From assembly GCA_905221605.1 (NCBI GenBank), contig CAJNDS010002187.1:200001-264000 (forward strand): a stretch of DNA of 64,000 nucleotides. Direction: 5' to 3'. The position numbers and the translations under genes are program-made. The notes under the pieces are model-generated. The model was given only the letters and a program-made list of their open reading frames with translations, was not told the origin of the DNA and ran no database searches. The DNA comes from Symbiodinium natans. Its lineage: Eukaryota > Sar > Dinophyceae > Suessiales > Symbiodiniaceae. Below are positions 55,201 to 64,000 of this stretch, piece after piece (within the stretch, counting starts at the first letter, position 1; the number at the start of each line of letters is the position of its first letter).

Positions 55201-57540
55201 AGGAATGAGAAAGCTCCTCGGGGCGCGTTTTTCCTTTCCTAAAACAAGACGAGGCTTTTTCAGTTCCTACGCCGAAAAGCAGAGATATAGGAGCTGTCTC
55301 ACGAGAGATTCAGAGAGAAAAGCTCTTGTATCTCTTATGTGAAAGCTCTGCTATCTTTTAAAAAATGAAGTGGCCCCGAAAGCCCCTGTGTCTCTTCAAT
55401 CAAACACCCTTCAAAAAAAGTGAACGACCGAGCTCCTCTGCCTCTTGCGAAGGAGCTCTTCTGCCTTTTGAAAACTCACAAAGCTCCTTTACCTCTAGCA
55501 AAGACATGGTAGAGCTCCTCGATCTCTGTCTTTTACATGGTATAGAGCTTGGCTCCAGAAAACGCTATATCTCTTCGCAGGAAATGAGAACGTTCTCTAC
55601 CTGCCTCATGTGAAAGAGCTCCTCTCCTCGTAATCAAAACAGCGAAAACTCGTTTCGCTCTTCCTAGGGAGCGAGCAAGCTCGTGTTTCATCTTTTTCAG
55701 AAAGAGCGCCCGTATCATGGTCACGAGAGACCTCTGCCCTTTACGAAAGAGCTTTCTTCTGCTTGAAGAAGTGAGCCCCTTTCTCTTCCTATGAATAGAA
55801 AATGAAGGCGCTCCTCTTAGTCGGACATGACTCAGCTGCTCTATTTTGTACGAGACCGTGAACAGCTTCCTGTTTCTAAGTTTCGCTATGAGACATGAGA
55901 GAACTCTAGGCCTTCATAGGAAACGGGAGATCATCTCTATCTGTGCCTTGAAAAAGTGGACATCAGAAGGCACATTTATCTTTCTAGGAAATGACAGCAC
56001 TTCAAAGAAATTCTGACGCCGCATTACCTTTGAAAATGGAATGAGGCAGCTACTGGGCAAAAAAACGCTTTCGTTTCCTGTAAAGGATGATGGGGCTCAT
56101 TCATCAGAGAAAAAGGTCCTTCATGTTCCACTAGAAGATACTCTTTGAGCTCTTCAAGGGCAAGAAGAGCTCCTGCGTCTTTGTTTGAGGTGGCTCTGCG
56201 ATCTTTTAGTAAGAAATGAAGAGCCCCCTCTAAATTTTTCAAGACATGACAGGGCTCCCCTGCCTGCTACGAAAGAGCTCCTCTGTAGCGAAGTCTCGAA
56301 AGAACTCAAACAATTGAGAGGCTCCTCATCACTTAATGACGGATCTCAGTCGCTTTTTTTGGCATAAGAGGGCTTCTCGATCTCTGGAAAATGTTCTGCA
56401 AGAGCTCCTCTATTCCTTTGTAGGAGAAGCAGGAATGAGAAAGCTCCTCGGGACGCGTTTTCCTTTCCTAAAACAAGACGAGGCTCTTTCAGATCCTATG
56501 CCGAGAGGAAGGAGGTCTCCCGTGTCCTACCAGAAGGTAGAGAACCCCCTCATGAGCGAACGAGTTTCATATCAATTCAGAGATATAGAGGCTGTCTCAC
56601 AAGAGATTCAGAGAGAAAAGCTCTTGTATCTCTTATGAGAAAGCTCTGCTATCTTTGAAAATAAGGTGGCCCCCGAAACCCCTGTGTCTCTCATACACTT
56701 TTAAAAAATTTGAACGACAGAGCCACTCTGCCTCTTGCGAAGGAGCTCTTCTGCCTTTTCTCTGGAAACGAAACGGTGGAGCTACTCGATCTCTGTCTTT
56801 TACATGGTATAGAGCTTGGCTCCAGAAAACGCTATATCTCTTCGCAGGAAATGAGAACGTTCTCTACCTACCTCTTGTGACAGAGCCCGATGAAAAAGCA
56901 AGCTCTTCTATCTTCTCTTCTCGTCAACAAGTCATGAGCGGGGGGGGGGGGGCTCTCGCCCTTGCCTCCCTGTTAGAAAATCGCAGAGCTCCTTTGCCTC
57001 TTACGAAAGAGCCTTTCTTCTGCTTGAAGAAGTGAGCCCCTTTCTCTTCCTATGAATAGGAACTGAAGGCGCTCCTCTTAATAAATCGGACATGACTCAG
57101 CTGCTCTACTTTGTACTAAACCATGAAGGGCTTCCTGTTTCTAAGTTTCGTTATGAGACATGAGACAGCTCTAGGCCCTCATAGGAAACGAGAGAGGGTC
57201 TTTATCTGTGCCTTGTTAAGTGGACATCAAAAAGAAATGACAGCGCTCCTAAGAAATAGTGATGCCCCAATATCCTTGAAATGGAATGAGAAGCTACGGG
57301 GGGGGGGGGCTCTTTCATCAGAGAAACAGGAGGTCCTTCATGTTCCACTCGAATAAAGAAGAACTTCTTAACAAGAGAATGAGTTTCCTATCAACCAAAA
57401 GATAGAGGAGCTGTCTCACAGATAGAGGAGCTCTACGAAGCAGGCATGAGAAAGCTCCTCGGATTGCGGTCTCCTTTAAAAAAAAAAACGAGGCTCTTTC
57501 GGTTCCTATGCCGAGAGAGAGGCCGTCTCCCGTGTCGGCC
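52261..57540. repeat. GAGCTC-rich satellite with 1.2-kb higher-order repeat
   Basis: Built of degenerate units of about 40-60 bp such as aatgacagagctcctctatc. Landmark gacgcc-cattacctt recurs at about 53465, 54800, 56010 and (weaker) 57258; landmark gcataagaaagcttcttgat at 53917 and 55133, weaker at 56362. The copies at 53.9-55.1 and 55.1-56.3 kb are nearly identical; outer ones have diverged. Predicted ORFs repeat with the same period and have Arg/Ser/Leu-rich content with no family features, so I treat them as non-coding. Confidence 0.85.
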
Positions 57541-57548
57541 CCTGTCTC

Positions 57549-57605
57549 GAAGATCTCAGGCCATTTAAGGAAGTAAATGAATTTCTTTAAATGGCCTGGG
57601 ATCTC
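57549..57605. repeat. Hairpin at satellite boundary
   Basis: gatctcaggccatttaa pairs with tttaaatggcctgggatctc around a short loop. Marks the switch from the GAGCTC satellite to the AATTAAATG satellite. Confidence 0.85.
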
Positions 57606-60080
57606 TGAGAAGGGGCACGATTTAATTCATGGGATTCATTTAATTCGGGGCCTTGTCCTGAGAATAAAATGAATTAAATGAATTAAAGGAATTAAATCGG
57701 GCCCCCCGTATCAGAGATCCCAAGCCATTTAAAGAATTAAGTGAATTAAATGAATTAAATGAATTAAATGACTTAAATCGGGCCTCCCCGTCTCAGAGAA
57801 CCCAGCCCATGTAAAGAATTAAATGAATTAAATGAATGAAATGAATTAATTAAGTAATTCATTTAATTCATTTAATTCGGGGCCTTGGCCGGAGAATTAA
57901 ATGAATTAAGTGAATGAATTAATTAATTGATTTAATTCGGGGCCTTGGCCGGAGAATTAAATGAATTAAATGAATTAAATGAATTAAATGAATTAAATCG
58001 GCCCTCCCCGTCTCAGAGATCCCAGCCCATTTAAAGAATTACATGAATTAAATGAATTAAATGAATTACATGAATGAAATAAATTAAGTGAAGTAACTAA
58101 TTAATTCATTTAATTCTCCGGCCAAGGCCCCGAATTAAATGAATTAAATGAATTAAATGAATTAAATGAATTAAATGAATTAAATGAATTAAATGAATTA
58201 AATGAATTAAATGAATTAAATGAATTAAATGAATTAAATGAATTAAAAGAATTAAATGAATTAAATGAATTAAGTCGGGCCTCCCCGTCTCAGAGATCCC
58301 ATCCCATTAAAAGAATTCAAAGAATTAAATGGATTAAATGAATTAATTACTTCATTCATTGAATTCATTTAATTCGGGGCCTTGGCCGGAGAATGGAGAA
58401 ATATATGAATTAAATGAATTAAATCGAGCCTCTGGACGGGAGATCTCAGGCCATTTACAGAATTAAATGAATTAAATGAATTAAATGAATTAAATGAATT
58501 AATTAATTAATTCATTTAATTCATTTAATTCGGGGCCTTGCCGGGAGAATTAAATGAATTAAATGAATTAATTAATTAATTCATTTAATTCATTTAATTC
58601 GGGGCCTTGCCTGGAGAATTAAATGAATTAAATGAATAAATCAATTAATTCATTTAATTCATTTAATTCATTTAATTCATTTAATTCATTTAATTCATTT
58701 AATTCATTTAATTCATTTAATTCATTTAATTCATTTAATTCTTTAAATAGCCTGGGATCTCGGATAAGAGGGGCCCGATTTAATTCATTTAATTCATTTA
58801 ATTCGGGGCCTTGCCCCGAGAATTAAATGAATTAAATAAATTAATTAATTAATTCATTTAATTCATTTAATTCGGGGCCTTGCCTGGAGAATTAAATGAA
58901 TTAAATGAATTAAATCGAGCCTCTGGACGGGAGATCTCAGGCCAATTACAGAATTAAATGAATTAAATGAATTAAATGAATTAAATGAATTAATTAATTA
59001 ATTCATTTAATTCATTTAATTCGGGGCCTTGCCGGGAGAATTAAATGAATTAAATGACTTAATTAATTAATTCATTTAGTTCATGTAATTCGGGGCCTTG
59101 CCTGGAGAATTAAATGAATTAAATGAATTAACTAATTAATTCATTTAATTCATTTAATTCATTAATTCATTTAATTCTTTAAATAGCCTGGGATCTCGGA
59201 TAAGAGGGGCCCGATTTAATTCATTTAATTCATTTAATTCGGGGCCTTGCCCGGAGAATTAAATGAATTAAATGAATTAATTAATTAATTAATTCATTTA
59301 ATTCATGTAATTCGGGGCCTTGCCTGGAGAATTAAATGAATTAAATGAATTAAATCGAGCCTCTGGACGGGAGATCTCAGGCCATTTACAGAATTAAATT
59401 TATTAACTGAATTAAATGAATTAAATGAATTAATTAATTAATTCATTTAATTCATTTAATTCGGGGCCTTGCCGGGAGAATTAAATGAATTAAATGAATT
59501 TATTAATTAATTCATTTAATTCATGTAATTCGGGGCCTTGCCTGGAGAATTACATGAATTAAAAGAATTAACTAATTAATTCATTTAATTCATTTAATTC
59601 ATTTAATTCATTTAATTCTTTAAATAGCCTGGGATCTCGGATAAGAGGGGCCCGATTTAATTCATTTAATTCATTTAATTCGGGGCCTTGCCCGGAGAAT
59701 TAAATGAATTAAATGAATTAATTAATTAATTCATTTAATTCATTTAATTCGGGGCCTTGCCTGGAGAATTAAATGAATTAAATGAATTAAATCGAGCCTC
59801 TGGACGGGAGATCTCAGGCCATTTACAGAATTACATGTATTAAATGAATTAAATGAATTAAATGAATTAATTAATTAATTCATTTAATTCATTTAATTCG
59901 GGGCCTTGCCGGGAGAATTAAATGAATTAAATGAATTAATTAATTCATTTAATTCATTTAATTCGGGGCCTTGCCTGGAGAATTAAATGAATTAAATGAA
60001 TTAACTAATTAATTCATTTAATTCATTTAATTCGGGGCGACTTGGCTGCAGAATTAAATGAATTAAATGAATTAATGTAT
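57606..60080. repeat. AATTAAATG foldback satellite with 440-bp higher-order repeat
   Basis: 9-bp units GAATTAAAT run on one strand, meet TTAATTAATTAA and continue as the inverted unit ATTTAATTC; ggggccttgcc-ggagaa segments punctuate each palindrome. Landmarks: cctctggacgggagatctca at about 58428, 58919, 59360 and 59797; agcctgggatctcggataag at 58748, 59188 and 59627. Spacing is about 440 bp for most. FNS-repeat ORFs (58632-58826) are by-products of the 9-bp period. Confidence 0.95.
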
Positions 60081-60084
60081 TGTG

Positions 60085-60300
60085 TCCAAATAGACCCCAA
60101 AGGCCCCTCTCACATATATCTATATATCTATATATCTATATATCTATATATCTATATATCTATATATCTATATATCTATATATCTATATATCTATATATC
60201 TATATATCTATATATCTATATATCTATATATCTATATATCTATATATCTATATATCTATATCTATATCTATCTATATATATATATATATATAAATATCTA
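60085..60300. repeat. Right inverted terminal repeat of satellite block
   Basis: tgtccaaatagaccccaaag is the inverted counterpart of ctttagggtctatttggcca at 52242-52261 (19 of 21 bases by eye), followed by an ATATATCT array to about 60265, as outside the left end. Confidence 0.85.
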
Positions 60301-60429
60301 TATCCATATACGCAATACACATACAATCTGCAAAGTGTTTCTGGATCTTCCCTTCTACCAGAAGAGTGCTAGAAGGAATATTTGCCTCGCATGTCCACGA
60401 GGTCAGCTTTAGCTCGTGAATCTAATGGG

Positions 60430-61968
60430 CCCCTCTTGGACTTCCTAGGCTGCTACAGGAGCCTTATGATGGGGGGACCCGAAAAAGACTGCAATCTGGA
60501 CGTGACGCAGCAGGACTCCTCTCGCGTCCAGGACTCGGTGGAGTTCGATGTGAAGGACGGCATTAAGACTTTGCTGGCACGGGAACTTGCCCTCAGAAAC
60601 ATAGGGTTTAGGGTTGAGGGCTTCGGGTTTAGGCTTTAGGATTCAGGGCAAGAAAGGTTCCCGAAATCTACTCCCCGACCAGGACCGAATGCCCTGCACC
60701 ACTGGGGAGATCCTTTGCATGCCCTGCATCTTTGCAAAGTGGACAACCCACGGCAAGTTGACGCTGGATTCAACAAAGCTAGGGTGCAGGGATGTTCAGG
60801 GTTTAAGGTTGAGGGTTCAGACTTCAGGCTGTTGCAAATCTCAGGATGTCTCAACGGCTTGAATGATAGGAAGTTGTGGTTTTCACTTGCAAGTGGGCAG
60901 CGCACTTTTGTTCTGACGTCCCTGCACTGCAGTTGTGCTTCTAGAAGTAGCAAAGATACTTGGCAGGATTCTGACCCAGGTGTATTTCGCGTCTTTTGCT
61001 CCCTCAATATAGTCTTTGCCGAGTATGGACATTCTCCCTTCCTACCCCTGTGTAGCCTCGTCGCCAACAGCAACTACCCGGCAACGACTCCACGTTGACA
61101 GAGCTGAAGCATGTACGTTCTCTTGAACTGAAACAGTACGTGTATCCCTCGGTCAGCGACGCTGCTACGCGGCTGACGATGCCATTGACTGTGGCTTACT
61201 GGCAAACCGGATGTTTTCGAATATAATCTTCTGGAAGGACGCGAAAACCGTGAGCAATTTCGAGACTCTTCGTCGCTGCCATGCCACTGCCTGCAAGTCA
61301 CTCTACGACGCCCCTATCGCGGCTAACTTCAATACGGAGGAAGAGAAGGCGTGTAGGCTTTACAATCTGGCCATGGCGTGTGCTGATGGGGGAGCTGCTG
61401 TACCTGCACGTCTTGGAATGTTACACCCTCCATCGCTCAAGCTGTGTGTTGGATAGTCGTGTGATAGCTGTCGTGGTGCGAACTCGTAAGTACCTTGGCA
61501 ACACCTTTTTCTGTGTGCGTGCGCGAGCGCATGGCTAACCCTCTGTCGACTTGAGCAAGCTTGGTTCGCAAATGTTCGCGATGGCGAATGAGAAAGACCA
61601 TATACAACCCACCCAAAAGTCCACTCCAAACCCGAAGCCAGCGCCGATCTTAGGACTGCCGATGCCGGAACTTGCCACTTCGTGTCTCAGATGCAATGCC
61701 CGGCTCGCGCTTCCCATCGCCGTTGCCTTCGATGTAGAACGTAAGCCCCAGACCCGCACAGAGCCCGAAGCCTTAAATTCCCTACACCCTCGAAACCCCG
61801 AGCTTCAAACCAGCATCCGAGGTGGTTCTGAAAAGCGATGCCTTCTGTCAGCTCATCACGCAGCATTCTGGACCCCTCTTCCAGTGCCCGTGTGGCCATG
61901 GCATTTGTTGCGCAGCGAGGTTGGTTGAAGCAGTGCTGATAAGCAACATGAGCCCTCCGATGCCTTAA
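60430..61968 (+). CDS. Unrecognised split gene
   Basis: Exons on one strand. About 60430-60603 reads CNLDVTQQDSSRVQDSVEF then DVKDGIKTLLARELALRN, before a short TTTAGGG-like stretch. 61071-61215, after gccaacag, reads QLPGNDSTLTELKHVRSLE then LKQYVYPSVSDAATRLTM. About 61250-61395 reads NFETLRRCHATACKSLYD then APIAANFNTEEEKACRLYNL. 61556-61740 reads KLGSQMFAMANEKDHIQ, ending ELATSCLRCNARLALPIAV with donor gtaagc. 61822-61968, after catccgag, reads VVLKSDAFCQLITQHSG then FQCPCGHGICCAARL and a TAA. Cysteines in C-x2-C and C-x-C-x-H-x2-CC might bind zinc. No family recognised. It could be a continuation of the channel transcript beyond the satellite block, but nothing in it looks like a binding-fold C-terminus. 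Confidence 0.5.
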
Positions 61969-61984
61969 ACTCTCACATGAGAAC

Positions 61985-62115
61985 TCATTAGTGTTATTAT
62001 TCTTGTTATTATTATTATTATGATTATTATGATTATTGTCATCATTATTATTACTATTATTCTTATTTCGATTACTATAATAATAATACTAATAATAATG
62101 ACAAAATACTAATAT
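61985..62115. repeat. (ATT)n microsatellite
   Basis: Degenerate trinucleotide repeat directly 3' of the terminal exon; may mark an intergenic spacer. Confidence 0.95.
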
Positions 62116-62211
62116 GAATTATCATTATTGTTGGTGTCAGTACTGGTCGGGAGGTGCGGCCGACGTGTAGACCGTACGGCCAAAAAATTCGGAGTGGGGA
62201 AGTCTGGGGCT

Positions 62212-62350
62212 AAACCCTAAACCCTAAACCCTAAACCCTAAACCCTAAACCCTAAACCCTAAACCCTAAACCCTAAACCCTAAACCCTAAACCCTAAACC
62301 CTAAACCCTAAACCCTAAACCCTAAACCCTAAACCCTAAACCCTAAACCG
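62212..62350. repeat. CCCTAAA array
   Basis: About 19 perfect units, ending before the exon-like island at 62369. Confidence 0.98.
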
Positions 62351-62368
62351 TGGGGCTCGATTCCGCAG

Positions 62369-62457
62369 GTACGTGCAGATCTTCGCCATGCTGTTTCCGG
62401 GCTTGCAAGAGGCTCCGGGAGGCCAAGAGAGGGATCCCTTAGAAGCCCCATGGTGCG
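62369..62457 (+). CDS. Exon candidate between opposed arrays
   Basis: After ttccgcag the frame reads YVQIFAMLFPGLQEAPGG then QERDPLEAPWCE. C-rich array upstream and TTTAGGG from 62458. The junction cag/gtacgtg could instead be a donor, so the edge is uncertain. Confidence 0.45.
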
Positions 62458-62510
62458 AGGTTTAGGGTTTAGAGTTTAGGGTTTAGGGTTTAGGGTTTAG
62501 GGGTTTAGGG
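62458..62510. repeat. TTTAGGG array
   Basis: Seven or eight G-rich units. Confidence 0.95.
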
Positions 62511-62777
62511 GTCTGACTTCGAAGCCCCCAAGACGAACCTCCTAAGCCCCCAAGAAGCCCTGACTTGCCCTGAATCCCACATCGGGGCCCGAAATTCGAC
62601 TCCTCGCCAAGGGTTCCAAATCCGAAATCGGGGGCCCTGAAGCTCTGAGAGCTCTCTTCTTCCGTGCGCCCCAAGCCCTAGAATTCCTGAACTTCCTTTT
62701 TTTGCGGCCGTGTCGGGTTTAGGGTTTATAGGGTTTCCAAAAGCCTCAACCCTAAACCCACTAAGCTAAACGCTGAG

Positions 62778-63060
62778 GTTCATCAGCGTGCTCGAGGCCC
62801 TTGCCGCACTGCAGTGCGCTGCAGTCTCCCTCAGTTGGCAGCCCCTGTAGCGTGAGTTCAGTGCAACCGGCTAGAAACGCCGCAAGTTGGACACCAAAAT
62901 GTGCGACAGCTTCAGAAGGAAGCCCTAAAGCCTAAGCCAGAAGCCCCTGAAGCCCTCATGGGTGCCAGGGCCACACAGACGAAGGAAGAGAGGTGACGGA
63001 CATGTGCTTGCCAGAGGATCAGCTGGTGCCTTTGGCGGCAAAGAACTCTTGTGGTGCTTT
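62778..63060 (+). CDS. Exon candidates, unknown protein
   Basis: 62778-62849 reads RFISVLEALAALQCAAVSLS then WQPL and TAG. 62985-63040 reads EVTDMCLPEDQLVPLAAK. Both protein-like and on the + strand; family unknown. Confidence 0.4.
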
Positions 63061-63432
63061 ACTGTAACCTTAGGTGCTTCGCCTTTTTTTGGCTTCTTGG
63101 GTTTCTTGATAAGGCAGCTGAGAATTTAATTTATAGCTACCCTTCTGAGTGCAGCCAAGAGAAGGTGCTTGAGGATGGCGTTATGGGGTACCTAAACCTC
63201 GATTGTTTTCCTCTGCTTTGGGTGAGGGGGGCGGGCACTTACTTTCATTGTTGCATTCATATACACCCGAAAAAGAGAACTGCATTTGGGATCTGGGTCG
63301 GTTTAGGCAGCTGGGTGTAGAAATGTACTTGGCTTTGGGGGACTGAGGTCAGGGGGCCAGACAGCTCAAAGCTCTAGTAGATTCCACAAGCCTTTCAGTA
63401 GGCCCACAACACCTGAGCCCTCGACTTAAGCT

Positions 63433-63530
63433 GGAAGGACAACATCCGGAGGCGGAGCCAGCGCATCTTGGCAGCAGGTGCATGTACCATTGAGCAGCAA
63501 GGCGCAAGTGGGACAAGTAGGTTTCTGTTT
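63433..63530 (+). CDS. Exon candidate, unknown protein
   Basis: One frame reads WKDNIRRRSQRILAAGACTI then EQQGASGTSR. Competing frames are open, so confidence is low. Confidence 0.3.
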
Positions 63531-63557
63531 CATGTTCGCCGGCGATGCATTTCAGCC

Positions 63558-63590
63558 TGCTGCTGCTGCTGCTGCTGCTGCTGCCGCCGC
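63558..63590. repeat. (CTG)n microsatellite
   Basis: Eight CTG units and imperfect CCG copies; would encode Ala or Leu runs if exonic. The rest of the window end shows no firm gene. Confidence 0.9.
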
Positions 63591-64000
63591 CTGCGCACGC
63601 GACATTTTCATAACTGGCAGTGGAACCACGTGCAGAAATGATAACTTTCCCACGGCCTGCCCCAATCTACACCTCGGCTCTTCCTACTCAGAGCAGGTTT
63701 TGCAGACATCATGAACAAAAGAAGCGCGAACATTGCAATGCGGGAAGCCAGCAAGTCTGGTACTATGCCGGGCCCTCAGGATGTTGTTCTAAGTGCTTCT
63801 GGGGCGAAGGATAGGAGGGGAAAGGGTTCTCAAGGTCTTCAAGGCCCAGCCTTAGAATGAAGGAAAGGTGCTGCCACGAGTGTCTGCATGCCAAGTTGCC
63901 AGCGATCAGTTGCCCTCCGCTGGCAGGTTTATGGACATCGGTCAGACGAATGGGCCCGCGCGCGTGGAGAATTATGGCATCCTCGGCTTGTCGCATCGCC

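Noticed and set aside
52693-57356. Many ORFs of 60-146 codons
   Set aside because: They recur with the 1.2-kb satellite period, have biased composition and no family features.
58632-58826. FNS tripeptide-repeat ORF
   Set aside because: Arises from the 9-bp ATTTAATTC unit, divisible by three; not a gene.
57606-60080. CRISPR-like array of repeats and spacers
   Set aside because: Units are palindromic satellite repeats without unique spacers, in eukaryotic DNA.
60042-60412. Tyr/Ile/Ser repeat ORFs (also 52002-52294)
   Set aside because: Translations of the ATATATCT microsatellite.

Overview
This window reads as nuclear DNA of a dinoflagellate, probably a symbiodiniacean-like lineage; that assignment is inference from several signals. 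TTTAGGG (CCCTAAA) is the dominant interspersed repeat. Coding DNA is split into short exons whose introns end in AG and start with GT, GC or GA. One intronless ubiquitin-like/ankyrin gene, a decayed gag-like retroelement and a cyclic-nucleotide-type cation channel with a non-potassium pore fit the same group. Almost every supportable exon lies on the + strand, as in unidirectional dinoflagellate gene clusters.

Layout. 1-25.6 kb: dozens of telomere-motif arrays alternate with short exon-like islands. Very often a C-rich array (CCCTAAA) lies just before the island and a G-rich array (TTTAGGG) just after it, so each presumed intron opens with UUUAGGG and closes with CCCUAAA and could fold into one large hairpin. 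The proteins encoded by these islands are not recognised. The intronless ankyrin gene (6.2-7.0 kb) and a gag-like relic (17.4-17.9 kb) sit inside this region. Two families of short terminal-inverted-repeat elements (about 95-145 bp) are scattered here, and one also lies in the channel gene.

25.8-28.6 kb: a 1.3-kb minisatellite with a 10-bp unit, followed by a one-exon gene for a membrane-anchored protein with a His/Asp/Ser-rich linker and two six-cysteine repeats; a broken third repeat lies between them. 28.6-31.5 kb: little coding signal apart from one terminal exon. 31.5-33.5 kb: a cytochrome P450 in five exons with I-helix, ExxR and haem-loop motifs. 35.2-37.3 kb: exons of a 2-oxoglutarate/Fe(II) (prolyl 4-hydroxylase-like) oxygenase.

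41.2-51.8 kb: exons that in order give N-terminal segments, S1, S2, S3, an arginine-rich S4, S5, a TPAT pore loop, S6, C-linker and cyclic-nucleotide-binding fold. This is a large split channel gene, and its introns carry both telomere arrays and a terminal-inverted-repeat element. 52.0-60.3 kb: a block of satellite DNA, made of a GAGCTC-rich 1.2-kb higher-order repeat followed by an AATTAAATG foldback satellite with a 440-bp higher-order repeat. The block is bounded on both sides by an inverted copy of a (ATATATCT)n-plus-unique sequence. 60.4-64 kb: exons of one or two unrecognised genes on the + strand.

The recognised genes do not form one pathway. The common theme is genome architecture: introns and intergenic DNA built from inverted repeats at scales from 20 bp to 8 kb. 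All multi-exon models were read by eye. Exon edges not marked by a clear AG acceptor and GT/GC/GA donor are approximate.
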